A stretch of 64,000 bases of DNA from Cercis canadensis (GCA_003255065.1 QAOA01003736.1:1170649-1234648); one strand, 5' to 3'; counted from the first letter of the stretch, positions 1 through 11,591 are shown. The notes: a model not told the origin generated them from the letters alone. Program-made: numbers and translations.

Positions 1-3000
1 AAAGACATTCCACCCCATTCTTCTTATAATATTAGCTTCTACCCTAACTCAGTGTGTAGAGTAACAACATCACACATTATGCCTACAGAATATTCTCTTC
101 CCGGACGGCTGCCCATGTCTCACTGTCATCACCTAAATTGGCTTCCTGACATGTGAAAGGAACATGCATCTTGTTTCCTTGTTATACCTACTGAGTTATG
201 AAAATGTAATAATTATTTTTTTTATCTACAACTACAAGGGCACAAATTATAAAATAAACAAGTTATAATGATTCAAACTTCATGTTAACGTTGTCTTCTA
301 GAAAGGAGAAACTGAACAAGTAAACTAAGAACAAAGAAGACAAAACAAATATGGCCAAATCAATTACTGTTTCAGTATAATATTTATTCAGACTTCATCT
401 TGGTCTGCTTAAAAAATAACTTTTCTAACAGCAGCCCCAACTTCAGAGTTTGAATGCCATGGATTGGTAGGTAGAAGTAGGAGCTCCAAGCAGGTAGAAA
501 GTCCAACTCACCTTCTCACATGATTCAAGTTGGTTGCATGCTTATCCAAAACCGATTCAGGAGCTTTTGCTCTACATGAAGTACAACCAACACTAATTTT
601 AAGTATTACATGAAATTCATAAATTAATTGTCAATTACATAGGCAACATCTTTTTCTTATTTTAAAGATTTAAGAATTTTAATATAATCTCATAAAAATT
701 ATTTTAAAGCATAATTCTTAAATTATCCTCCAATAAATAGATAAATGCTTAGGGTGCCTTGATATGGAGAGGCAGTCACACGGTTCTTTTATATTTTGTA
801 TCAAAATAGGAAAAGATTATCCCAATTGATAGGGATTTTTTCCCTTCGGTTTCCTTTTACTAGCCGTGTACACTCTACACTTGCCAATACGCTCAAATAT
901 TCAAAGCATAATAGTTCTTTCATTTTTTTGTTAATGTTTTAAGAATATTTGTGGTTGAATTTTTTTTCCCTCTAACAATTTTTTATTAATATAGTTTTAT
1001 ATGTTGCATGTCCTGATTGTGCTTAATTTGGAGGTTTCACTGAAATCTCCCATATATATGATGCCTGAATTTTTTTTTTTTTTTTTTTTTAACATAGGCA
1101 TAGTATGCCTTTCAAGTAATGTAGAATTGTTCTAATTTTTTTGTATCATTTTTACACAGTACTATTCTTATAATTGGTAGTTTCTGTTCTTTTTATGGAT
1201 CTTGTGAAGCTACTACCCCTTAAAAGTGGGGTGGTTAGTGCTACCACATCTTTTTTATCTAAGTTTAGGTAGAAGTACCTTTGCGTTTTTAGATTCACTA
1301 CAAAGCTCATAAAAAATTGAATGACCAATATGAATCAAAATCCTTAGTTCCTTGTTAAAGTGTATAATCTAGGCTATATAGAAACATTTACATAGAATAA
1401 TACTTTTTGTGGATAGCTCACATTACACATTTTAATATGAAACTAGTTATTTTCACCCACAATCTGTGACTTAACTTTCTCGAATTTGGCACGAGTCCAA
1501 AACGCAAGGGTTACTTCCTCCATAAGTGAAATTAGAAGGTGGTAGTGCTACAGTTTTGAAGGGGATTAGCATGGAGAAACACATATTTTAATTATTCATT
1601 GGAATTTAAGAATAAATTATTTTCACCCTTGAGATATTAAGAAATGACACTCTATCACATTCTTTTCACAACATTATACTCCATCCCAACTTACTATCTA
1701 GACTAACTGCATCTCACATTATGCTGACAGAATACTAGCAAGTTTGGAGTTCACTTTAGTGTTACTTTGTTGTGGCTGAATCCAACTGTTTAGATTTCTT
1801 TTTTGATGGCCACAATATCTCTTTCTCCTTATAACATAGATACCACATCATAAAACAAAGGGGGTCAAAAGATTTTGTCTGATTAAACTTCAGGCCAGGA
1901 GTTTTCCCCTCTTTCCGTATCTCTTAAACATCTCATATCATAAAACGTGCTAAAACTTTTCTATGTTAAATGAAAGTAAATTAATCTATATTATATTTAG
2001 ATATTAAATAGAATATAACATTAACAAAATCAGATATAAAAATAGCAATTCTCATTAAATATTATGATCCGTTTAAATTGTCTATGACGTATGTCTAATA
2101 CATGCCAATATCCTCATATACATTATTAGATAATTTCAACAAAAATGATTTTCAAAACTAGCTAGACGGTTACCAATACCAACTGTTGAATTATTACTCA
2201 TACAATGTCAGGCAGAGAATCAACATATAGTATTTATTTTTTTGGTGCTAATCAACATATAATCTTAATTAGTATAGTTTACTGCTTAAATTATACGCCA
2301 TAAGGTACAACCAAAAGTAGAATCACATTAACCTAGCACGTTATACATTAATGCTCACATGCTCCAAGGTAGGAGCAATTGAAGATTTGAAGTATAGAAT
2401 GAAGTAGGATAAATTTAGCTGTATATATGATAGCTTGTTTCCTTGATTCCATTAGTTGTAGTAAATATATGATGCGTAGAAGATAAGAATAATATGGACT
2501 ATTAACTCAAAATTTTGTATGGTACCTACTTTACCCATAACATTTGTGCACTGATTAACTTTTATAAGAATATGATAAATCTCCACCTTCCAATTTATGC
2601 TAAAAAGATCATTGAGATCTTCCAATTTATAAATTGCTGTAACCTGGTTACCATACCATCTCCGCGACCACAAAAGATTCTTGAGTTTCGTTATCTTGTA
2701 AAGACAAGGGAAAAATTCATTGCTTCTTAGGATGAGTGGACTTTATTTATTTCATTTTATTTTAATTAATTTTTATCTTTTTTTTTAATCTTCAATGGCA
2801 TCAGATATTTCCGCATGGGAACCCTAACCACTTATGGTCTTATGGACAACTGGCTAACACATGGAAAGTGGATATAAAATTTATCAAATATGCTTCAACT
2901 CAAATTATTTATTTTCCAATTCCAACACTACTTGTCAATTGTCATGTGCTGTGCTTGTCTAACGCGAGCAAAGTTGCAAACTCATATACAGCATATTTCC

Positions 3001-4285
3001 ACTAGCACACACTAAATTTTTATTTAAAAAAAAAAAAAAACATAAATACACTCATTTATAAATGAATTTAATTTGAAGAAAATCACCCTCCACGTCCTTT
3101 CTATTTGCATATATCTGATAAATGCTGAAAATAACCACTAATCTCTTTTTTATTTTCTTGCTTTCGATTAATCATGCAATAGTAATATTGTGTTAATCTG
3201 CAAAAGAGTAAAGCACGGTAGAAGGGAAAAATATGAGAACCCTAAAAATATTATTCAATATCAATTGATAGGGATGGAGGCAGCATAGCATGGCAATATC
3301 AATTTTATTAGTGGCATGCAAAATAGAACCACTGCTTTTGCTGCAACTGGTTTCGTTCAATTGCGTCTTTGGGTAAATACTCTTTCTTTAAATGGACTTT
3401 AGCCTTTCTTGTAACTGAAAGTTACTTAGTGTGCTTAATCAAAGGGTGACTAGGATGATACTGACTTTTTTTAATTAAAAAATTTATAATATATCTGATA
3501 AGTCATTCATTATTTGACAGTATAAAGTTTTTAGTTTTAGCCTCTCTATATTAGTTGACTTACTTTTTTAAACATTTTAATTTTATGCTTAATTGTGAAA
3601 AAAAAAACATATTTTTTTCACTTTTTTTAATACTTCCCTTATTTAAGTGACCTTTTAATTCCCACTATAAAAAGAAAAGATCGGATTCTCTTGGTCCCAT
3701 TGCTACATGCTTCCCCTCTAAGTGCTTGCCCCTAATTGGAGAAAGGAAATAGATAACTATATTACACATCTGAAAACTATGGGTCTTTCTTTTCCCTTTT
3801 TTGCCAATGATGAAATAGCTATCAGCCGCTGAGTTCCAATATCTACATATATATATCTGCAGAGGAATTCATCTTTTAGTGTCTAATCATCTTATCCGAT
3901 GTTGAAAATGCCCTCTCATGGATGAAGTAATGCTATTTTTGAATAAACTAAACTATAAAATAAAATATAAGTTTCAAATTAAAAAAAAAAACGAATATAC
4001 ATGATAATTTAGGTTATTACAAAGTGATCACTTCTTAACACCTAACGTGTGATATGCGTGTACTTTTCTCCTTGCCATCTTTTTTAATATGTGGGCCATG
4101 TCAGTATGTCACTCTCGGTTCATGATATTGTGGTAACATATTGTAATTTTTTTAAAAAAAATAAAACTCTTTACATTTAAATGCTTAGGAGAATGATACA
4201 AAATTAATTACTTTTTTATTTTTGGAAGAGATAATTTAATTAGTTATTTAATAGAAAGATGAAGAAGTAATGTTGAGAATGTGAG
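1..4285. other. Gene-poor AT-rich intergenic DNA
   Basis: No convincing gene is visible. The stretch is AT-rich with many homopolymer runs. A weak inverted-repeat element is listed separately at 1209-1570. Two related segments lie about 1.6 kb apart, near 61-95 and 1700-1738; both contain a CACATTATG core followed by ACAGAAT, so an old dispersed direct repeat is possible. A short minus-strand ORF near 2452-2740 has a leucine-rich look but no recognisable domain. Confidence 0.6.
1209..1570. mobile_element. Diverged foldback (MITE-like) element
   Basis: The left arm (1209-1292, GCTACTACCCCTT through TTTGCGTTTTT) and the right arm (1497-1570) are imperfect inverted copies. Reversed, the right arm reads GCTAATCCCCTTC, then CACTACCACC, then CCTTGCGTTTT. 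About 200 bp of AT-rich spacer separates them. No clean target-site duplication is seen, so the superfamily is open. Confidence 0.4.
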
Positions 4286-4290
4286 CTATG

Positions 4291-4424
4291 ATAATCAAAA
4301 TGAGGGTAGAAGATGGAAAAATAGAAATTTTATATGCTCAGAACATGATAGGACATTGTCCTTAAGACGTTATGAGCATATATAGAATTTCTATCTTTCC
4401 ATCTTCTACCCTCATTTTGTTTAT
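4291..4424. repeat. Long near-perfect inverted repeat (hairpin)
   Basis: Arms at 4291-4340 and 4370-4424 are inverted copies of each other. The core AAAATGAGGGTAGAAGATGG is exact in both, and TAGAAATT and ATGCTCA are also shared. There are only a few mismatches and a two-base indel. The loop is about 29 nt. If transcribed it would fold into a long stem of the size of a plant small-RNA precursor, but it could equally be a tiny foldback transposon. No neighbouring gene explains it. Confidence 0.75.
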
Positions 4425-4620
4425 CAATCTTAAGAAGTTAGTTGTCCTCATTAATTGTTGCAGAGATCTGACAAATCCGTCTCTAGGATTTATCTAAGCA
4501 CCCAAAAAATAATATTAAATAATTTATATTATTTTATCTTCAAGAACTATTTTGAATGATTTTATGAAGTATGAAATGCGAGTATTAGTTATAGAATCAT
4601 TTTGGATTACCACTTATTTA

Positions 4621-5340
4621 TAATAAGTGAATTGAATTATTATGTCCATATAAAAAAACATGCATTTGCAAATAAATATCATTATGTTTGTATAGAAAGA
4701 TATACATCTACAAACAGACACTATTGTGTCTGTATAAAAAGATATCTATTAAATTTAGAGTAAAACTCTTTTTTAGTCCTTAAAAAATGTAGTCATTGAC
4801 AAATTCGTCTTCCAAAAATTTTGGATGACAAATTGGTCTTTGAATTATTATTTCGCTGACAAATTAGTCCTCTGGTAGGCAAAATCAATGAAATGAAAAT
4901 GAGGACTTGAATGAGAAAATGAGGGCTTAAACATAACTAGGCAAGATCAGTGAAAGAATTTTAGGAAAGGGGTCTGTAGGNAATAAGTGAATTGAATTAT
5001 TATGTCCGTATAAAAAAACATGCATTTGCAAATAAATATCATTATGTTTGTATAGAAAGATATACATCTACAAACAGACACTATTGTGTCTGTATAAAAA
5101 GATATCTATTAAATTTAGAGTAAAACTCTTTTTTAGTCCTTAAAAAATGTAGTCATTGACAAATTCGTCTTCCAAAAATTTTGGATGACAAATTGGTCCT
5201 AGAATTATTATTTCGCTGACAAATTAGTCCTCTGGTAGGCAAAATCAATGAAAAGAAAATGAGGACTTGAATGAGAAAATGAGGGCTTAAACATAACTAG
5301 GTAAGATCAGTGAAAGAATTTTAGGAAAGGGATCTGTAGG
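4621..5340. repeat. 360-bp direct duplication meeting at a single N
   Basis: Positions 4621-4980 and 4981-5340 align base for base with an offset of exactly 360. They differ at about half a dozen positions plus the N at 4981. The join falls exactly at the N, which suggests two contig ends carrying the same locus, perhaps two haplotypes, placed end to end. A true tandem duplication is less likely but possible. Confidence 0.85.
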
Positions 5341-5485
5341 GGTTCAGAACTTTTCTCATTAAAGTACCAGAGGACTAATTTGTCAGACAGAATAATAATT
5401 CAAGGACCAATTTGTCACTGAAAATTTTTGGAGGACGAATTTGTCAGTAACTGCATTTTTAAAGGATTAAAAAAAGGTTTTACTC
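4758..5485. mobile_element. Mutator-type MITE with 9-bp TSD, partly duplicated at an N
   Basis: The ends GAGTAAAACTC and GTTTTACTC are inverted, and the inverted arms extend about 130 bp (4758-4885 against 5360-5485). The element is flanked by an exact 9-bp direct repeat, TTAAATTTA, at 4749-4757 and 5486-5494. A 9-bp duplication with long terminal inverted repeats is typical of Mutator-like elements. The same left end and TSD recur at 5109-5118 because a 360-bp segment is repeated across the N at 4981. Without that repeat the element is 368 bp (5118-5485). It has no coding capacity. Confidence 0.75.
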
Positions 5486-5494
5486 TTAAATTTA

Positions 5495-6480
5495 ATTTAA
5501 ACAGTCACAATTTTTTTTAAAAAATCAATTTAATTTAAACAAACACAACCTTTTAAAAAGAATTAATAATTGTACTTTGACAATTATTCTTAATCCAAAC
5601 TAACCTTTTGTCCAACAAGTTATATAAGGAAAAAGATAGAGAAAATATGGCAACACATGCAAGATGACACACTCTTTGCCAGCATCTCAAGTCTAAACTG
5701 AACGTCCTTCTCGCAAGTCGCAAGCACCGTATTCCGCAAGTTAAGAATAAATTTTATACTTCACAAAATATCATATTTTTTATTCTCTATTCGGGAATAC
5801 TATACGCACATATTCGTTACTATCAGCTATCTTAACTTTAGCTCTTACAATTAATTCAGATATTTTAAATTTATATTTCTATTTTTCTAATACCTTCAAG
5901 CAAAAATTCTAATTTGATATCTCTTTGCCTTTTTTGGTCAAAGATAAAATATTTATATTTATTATAAAATAAATAAATCATAAATATATAACGAATAGTC
6001 TCTATCATATCTGTCCGTGCATGCTTTAAATTGTATTTTTGGAATTTGAATATATTATAATTAATTTAATGATAGTAATAGAGCAATTTAATGGCAGCAA
6101 TGGAATGGATAAAAAGGAAATTGGTGAGTGTGTGGCAGTAATAGAGTAATACTAGGTATGGTTCCACAGCAAGTTCAAGTGAATGGATGGGACAACAACC
6201 ATAATAAGTTTGGTCTCAACAAAATTAGCCATAAATTCTGGCATCTTGGAAGCCCCACCATATGAAATCAATTCAAAACCAATAGTTTGCTTATTTCTTT
6301 ATCTTTTTAAATGTTGACACTGTTTGCTTTGCGACAGCGGATGGATATTCTCAACTCTTAAAAACATGAAACCATGTGGCCACCTTTTTCAGTTTACCAT
6401 TTTCATTCCTAAGCCGCCTATTTCATTTCTTTTTATTAATTAGTACAACTGTACAAGTACAAGTTATATAATATTTTTAA
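5495..6480. other. Intergenic, no gene seen
   Basis: AT-rich sequence with no long ORF, no RNA gene and no repeat structure that I can resolve. Confidence 0.5.
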
Positions 6481-6892
6481 GTTTAAATATATTACAGCTT
6501 CTTATAATTTAGATAAATTTAAATTAGATATTTATCAATTTTGTGTTAACATAGCAAATGATTTTTTTATGTGACAATAAAAGAAATTAACGTAGTGCTA
6601 AAGTGGCACAAAAATTGATATCTCATCAAATTTTAGCTCAAAAAAGTATATAAAAAAATTAATAAAGTGGTAATGTTTGTACTATTTTGGCTCTATATCA
6701 GTTTCTTTTATTCTCACATAGATAAGATGTTTGCTATGTCAGTACTAAACTGATAAATGTATAATTGGCAATGACAGCAGAGACCCAATTAAAAAAAAAT
6801 TGAACTATAAAGACCCTAAAAGATAATTTTTTTTTTATAAGAACCTAATTCAAAATTTATTGAAACTATAAGAACCGACAGTATATTTAAAC
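6481..6892. mobile_element. Foldback MITE, about 410 bp
   Basis: The ends GTTTAAATATA (6481-6491) and TATATTTAAAC (6882-6892) are inverted. Further inside, the arms continue to pair: ACATAGCAAA and ACAATAAAAGAAA on the left match TTTGCTATGT and TTTCTTTTATTCTCA on the right. Flanks TATTTTTAA and CATTTTTAT agree at 7 of 9 bases, which fits a worn 9-bp Mutator-type duplication. It is non-coding. Confidence 0.6.
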
Positions 6893-7686
6893 CATTTTTA
6901 TTTTACAAGCACAATTGCTCAATCTATATCTATGAAATTCTGTGTGTGAAAGAGATGCATTTCACAACATGAAATAAAACACAAAAAGATTGATTTTATA
7001 TATACTTTCTTATCACGTATTTATATATATAAAAGAATAGAAGACTTTCAAAATTTTAAATTAGTATAGGAGGAGTAGCCCTAATCCATTTCACAAAATT
7101 CACACTATGTAGGTGTTTCCAATAAAAATACTTCTACTTGTAGAAAAAATATATGAAAAAAAATTATGCGGATTTTGGGAGGGGCTAATTTAATTTTTTT
7201 TGGTACATACTAATTTAAAATTTTAACTACCATATAAAAAGAAGTGTTACTATTTAATATGATTTGACTTAAAAATATTGGGTTTTCCGACCAAATAAAA
7301 TTTGTTAGCCACTTATTGTCTTCACATAAACAACAAAAGTAATGTTAATCCCAATAAAAATTGTTTTTTATACATTATTTAGTGTTATGTTATATCACAT
7401 TAAGTAAAGTCATGGAGTTTGACAAGTAGAATATGACATTAAATAGTATGTAAATAATTATTAGGTGTAATTTAGTAGTAAGCGATTTAAATAATATGCA
7501 AAGAATTAAGGATTAATTTTTTTTTTGTCGTCATGTAATTAAAAATAAATAAATAATATTACTTATCAACTTATAAGCCTAAACTCTACACCATTTACCT
7601 AGGCAAATATTGGGTATCTTTTTGCTAGTTAAACCAAAAGAATGGATAATGCAGTAAACCCTTGTTGGTAAATAGAGTAGTTGCTA

Positions 7687-7871
7687 CCAACAAGCGTGTA
7701 GATCAGCTGGTAAGGGGCTGTTCTAGCTTAACCAAAGGTCTCAAGTTCGAGCCCTTGAGAATGCAGCTGTGTCTGTTGGGAGAGCTTTACCGCCCTTGTG
7801 GTCCTTCCCGGCTCAAAACCGGATTAGTCGGGCGAAGCCCAGACACCGGTGGGTAACCAAAAAAAAAATAA
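7687..7871 (+). mobile_element. tRNA-derived SINE (Au-like) with 17-bp TSD
   Basis: A pol III box A-like motif (TAGATCAGCTGGT) is followed by a box B-like motif (AGTTCGAGCCC). A GC-rich body follows, containing GGATTAGTCGGG and CCCAGACACCGG, and an A-rich tail. An exact 17-bp direct repeat, AAATAGAGTAGTTGCTA, flanks it at 7670-7686 and 7872-7888. Such long variable duplications are typical of LINE-driven insertion. The 3' body recalls the Au SINE family from memory; family membership needs a database. The intact duplication suggests a fairly young copy. Confidence 0.85.
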
Positions 7872-8219
7872 AAATAGAGTAGTTGCTATAAGAGAAGTGA
7901 TTGTACTTCCTTACATGTAAGGTTAAAAAAAAAATTAATTCGCAAGAAAATATTTAAATAAGTCTAAGATGAATTTATAAATATACAAATAACGTAAGTT
8001 AAATCCACAATAGAAACTAGAAAGGGTCAAAATTGTGGAGCTGGAGAGGAAACCGAAACCGAAGCCGAAACCCGACAATGTTTTGAGGGCTGGATCCGAC
8101 AACCCTCCGACCAGTGAGCATGGGACCCTATTTAACACCCTGGCACGAAATTCAAAAACCTATCATATGTGATATTTCTCATTTCTCACTCATATATTAT
8201 CCACTAGCATTTTAAGTTT

Positions 8220-8702
8220 GGGGTGCTTTGCTACAGTTTGATGTGATTTATGCCATATATATATTTTTTAATTTTTGTACGTAATTTTAATTTTATATTA
8301 TATTAATTTAATATAATTTATATAATTTAAATTTTATTTAATTATTATTTGTATTATATTAAAAAGATTTAATTGAGTTTAATAAAATTTAAATTATATA
8401 AATTGTGTTAGACTAATATAATATATAAAAAATGAGAATTTTATTATATTATATAAATATATCATATTATACTAACGTAACAAATATATATAATTTTTAT
8501 ATTTTATTGAATATAAATATAAATTATTTTATTTTTTTAAATAAATTTAAAAATATTTAACTTATACACATATTATTTATATATTAATTATTTTTATATG
8601 ATATGACATATTATGTAAATATTAAAAATATTTATAAAAAAATTGTGTAAAAAAAATAAAAATATAACTCATGTCTTATAAAAGGGTGTAGCATAGCACC
8701 CA
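8220..8702. mobile_element. Mutator-type MITE with perfect 9-bp TSD, upstream of HAT5
   Basis: The ends GGGTGCTTTGCTAC (8221-8234) and GTAGCATAGCACCC (8688-8701) are inverted with one mismatch. Exact 9-bp direct repeats TTTAAGTTT lie at 8211-8219 and 8703-8711. The interior is very AT-rich and non-coding. The right end lies about 180 bp upstream of the TATA motif of the HD-Zip gene. Confidence 0.75.
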
Positions 8703-8883
8703 TTTAAGTTTTAGGCAAAGACTGTCGTCAGCCGCGGCGCAAGTTAGTGAAGTGGCACGATCCACTCTCAAAGTCTACCCACGCCATCTCCATACCACAA
8801 TTGCCCAAGAAATTGACCCTTCAGAAAAAGGTCATTACTCAGATGACATGGGCATTAACGTCATTTAACACTGAAGGAACCAG

Positions 8884-8890
8884 TATAAAA
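8884..8890 (+). promoter_or_regulatory. Candidate TATA box of the HAT5-like gene
   Basis: TATAAAA sits about 490 bp upstream of the HD-Zip start codon. The downstream sequence is pyrimidine-rich and GC-richer, as expected of a 5' leader beginning near 8915. No transcript data are available here, so the start site is inferred. Confidence 0.5.
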
Positions 8891-9154
8891 GGCGTTCGGC
8901 TTCCCTCAATCAACTTTACTCGCAAAAGACACCCTGACCCACCCAAAGACGCAACACCTATACTCGCCGGAGACTCCAATTCCGGTTACCTCTATTCCGA
9001 TCACACACTTTCTTCTTCTGCTACCTATGGAATCTCTGTAAATATTTTCTTTGCCAAAGCTTCCAAAGCTTTCCACTGAGTACTCACTCTGCCGGCGAAA
9101 TCTGAAACTGTCTCCGAGATACCCCCATCGGAGCTGGGTACGATCGGTCGGTGT

Positions 9155-9244
9155 ATGATGGGATCTTGTATATGCCCATTGGAGACTCCGGCGAGGTTGC
9201 TCTGGACCACCAGCTTCTTCCGCCATAAGTTAATGATCTTCTAA
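9155..9244 (+). promoter_or_regulatory. Candidate upstream ORFs in the HAT5 leader
   Basis: The leader holds several short ORFs. One begins with tandem ATGs at 9155 and encodes 29 codons to TAA at 9242-9244. A second, in another frame, starts at 9172 and encodes 18 codons (MPIGDSGEVALDHQLLPP), stopping at 9228. A four-codon ORF lies at 9026-9040. The Arabidopsis ATHB1 gene is known to carry a conserved peptide uORF (CPuORF33) that represses translation. I infer that one of these two overlapping ORFs is its counterpart, but cannot say by eye which frame is conserved. Confidence 0.6.
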
Positions 9245-9374
9245 TCCTAGAACTATCCCTTACAAAATTACATACTAAGACAACAAAGCCTATAATAATT
9301 TGTCTCATTTCTCGCCGGAGGAAGTATCTCTGGCGGTAATCGACGGCGAACGCTCACGGGTACAACTTGCAGCT

Positions 9375-11591
9375 ATGGAGTCCCGCCGTCTTTTCTTCGA
9401 CCCGTCCGCTTGCCACGGGAACATGCTGTTCCTCGGGAATGGTGATTCCGTTTTTGGAGGTGATTCTTTAAACACGTTGGTGTTAACTAGTACTATTTTT
9501 TATGTCACTGGCGTTTGTCTGTTCTGTTGTGATTTACTCTAAAAATTCTCTGTTTGGCTGTTGAGGATATAGGGAAAGTAAATTACGCCGGAAAACACAG
9601 GAATACAATCTGAATATTTAATGAAAGAAGTCACTTAATTGGCGATATTTGAGGCCCGTAAATCGGACCATGACAATCAAAAGTTGGGAAAAAAATTTCC
9701 CTCCAATTTTCCGTGCTGATTTATATTTTTTTGGGTTGAAATCAAAGCAGGGAGATCGATGATGAGCATGGAGGAAACCTCAAAGAGGAGACCTTTCTTC
9801 AGCTCACCAGAGGAACTGTTCGACGAGGAATATTACGACGAGCAGTTGCCGGAGAAGAAGCGCCGCCTCACTCACGAGCAGGTTGTTTGAATGGCCAGTT
9901 GTTCAATATGCCGATGCTTAGTTTGATTCTTATTAAGCTATTATTCCTTTATGTCTTATGATAACAAGTATATTCTCAACCTTAGCAGCAACAAATTTCA
10001 CATATAGTTTGAATTAGGCTTTCAGTTGTTTTGGTTCACTAGAAGGCATTTACTTCAAAGAGAATGTTGATTTCCTTGATATGGAATGATTGATTTCAAC
10101 AACTTTTCTCCAATAAAGAAGATACTTGTTAATTTATTAAAACAACTTGAGGTGCTGAACGAGATAGATATAACAGATCTTGTTCTAATACTTTGTTTTT
10201 ATCTTCTTCAAATTTTGTCTATGTTTACAGTAACCAAATCTGAGGATATGGGGAAAGTATGTGATAAGACAAGCCACTGAGATAGCTTGTGATTATATGC
10301 TTTTGTAACACTCTTTGTGGTTTATGTTTAGGTCCATCTGTTGGAGAAAAGCTTTGAGGCAGAGAACAAACTGGAGCCGGAGAGGAAGACCCAGTTGGCC
10401 AAAAAGCTGGGATTGCAGCCAAGGCAGGTGGCTGTGTGGTTTCAGAACCGCCGGGCTCGGTGGAAGACCAAGCAACTTGAAAGGGATTATGATCTTCTCA
10501 AGTCTTCCTACGATTCCCTTCAATCAAAGTATGAATCTGTTGCGAAGGAGAATGAAAAGCTCAAAGCTGAGGTACATATATCATATGCATGCCTACTCTT
10601 TGGGATGAATCATTTATATGTATGCAAACTCGGGATCAGTCATGTGCAATTTTAAGATTTTGATTTGTCTGGTCATAGATGCAATCTGAAGAATATTAGC
10701 GAATCAAATATAGTCAACATTAGATTTTTGTTGCAGTAATACTACAGAGATTTCATCTATGCATAAAGGCTTTGAGAAATTGGATGAATGGAATAGACTA
10801 TCAACAGTTGTGTTTTGAGTTGCTGTATAGGATAAAATTAGTGCCTTTCTAATCAGAACTCCATCATGCGAAATGCACACTTGACGAACTTGAAGATGAT
10901 TGGGAGCTCTCTCTCAAGAGGGTCCTACCTACGAGATTCGACACTATGAGCAAACATAAACTTTCAAACGTAGCATCTGTTCTGAACCCCACCTCAATTA
11001 AAAAAGGCCCTTTTAGAGTAACTAGACGAATATACCTTGGTAGATTTCTCAAAATATGCTTAGAGTAGACTTCTTTATGTGAGAAAGACTAATGATTTTT
11101 TTTTTTTTTTAATGTAAAAAAAGAGGTAAGCAAACTGGTCCATAATGATAAAAGATAAACAAATGGGTGTACGATTATCTTATTATAGTTAAAAGCACTT
11201 GCAGGTGGTATCCTTAAATGAGAAGCTTCAAGCTGAAGACATGTCCGGAACCCCAATATCAGATGAAAAAACCGAGCCAGTTGCTGTGAATATGGTCCAA
11301 ATTCCAGCCCTACCATTCAACATGAAAGTGGAGGATCGTCTGAGTTCTGGGAGTGGTGGAAGTGCAGTGGTGGATGAGGATAGTCGGCAGCTGGTTGTGG
11401 ACAGCGTTGATTCATACTTTGCAGCCGACAATTATGCTGATGCTGGATGCCAGCTAGCCGGAGGCGATAGAGTTCAGTCGGAGGAGGATGATGGCAGTGA
11501 TGATGGCCGGAGTTACTTCTCGGACGTGTTTGTGGCTGAACCCCAAAACCATGAGGACGGCGAGACATTTGGTTGGTGGGTCTGGTCTTAA
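9375..11591 (+). CDS. HAT5: HD-Zip class I transcription factor, HAT5/ATHB-1 type
   Basis: Four coding exons with GT-AG introns: 9375-9459, 9751-9881, 10332-10571 and 11205-11591, giving 280 aa. The N-terminus [16 protein letters not shown] and the segment [19 protein letters not shown] match the ATHB-1 pattern, as does the tail ending in WWVWS. The homeodomain spans about residues 62-122 with the helix-3 signature [12 protein letters not shown] leucine zipper follows at about 121-160. The C-terminal half is acidic and includes SSGSGGSAV and SYF motifs. HD-Zip I proteins bind pseudopalindromic CAATNATTG sites as dimers in the nucleus. The ATG at 9375 is chosen because the short first exon restores the family N-terminus; the ATG at 9759 would lose it. 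The leader carries uORFs, so translational control is likely. The gene converges on MBD9. Confidence 0.93.

Noticed and set aside
8747-9079. 110-codon plus-strand ORF upstream of HAT5
   Set aside because: It begins upstream of the TATA motif and spans the inferred promoter and leader; no domain is recognisable.
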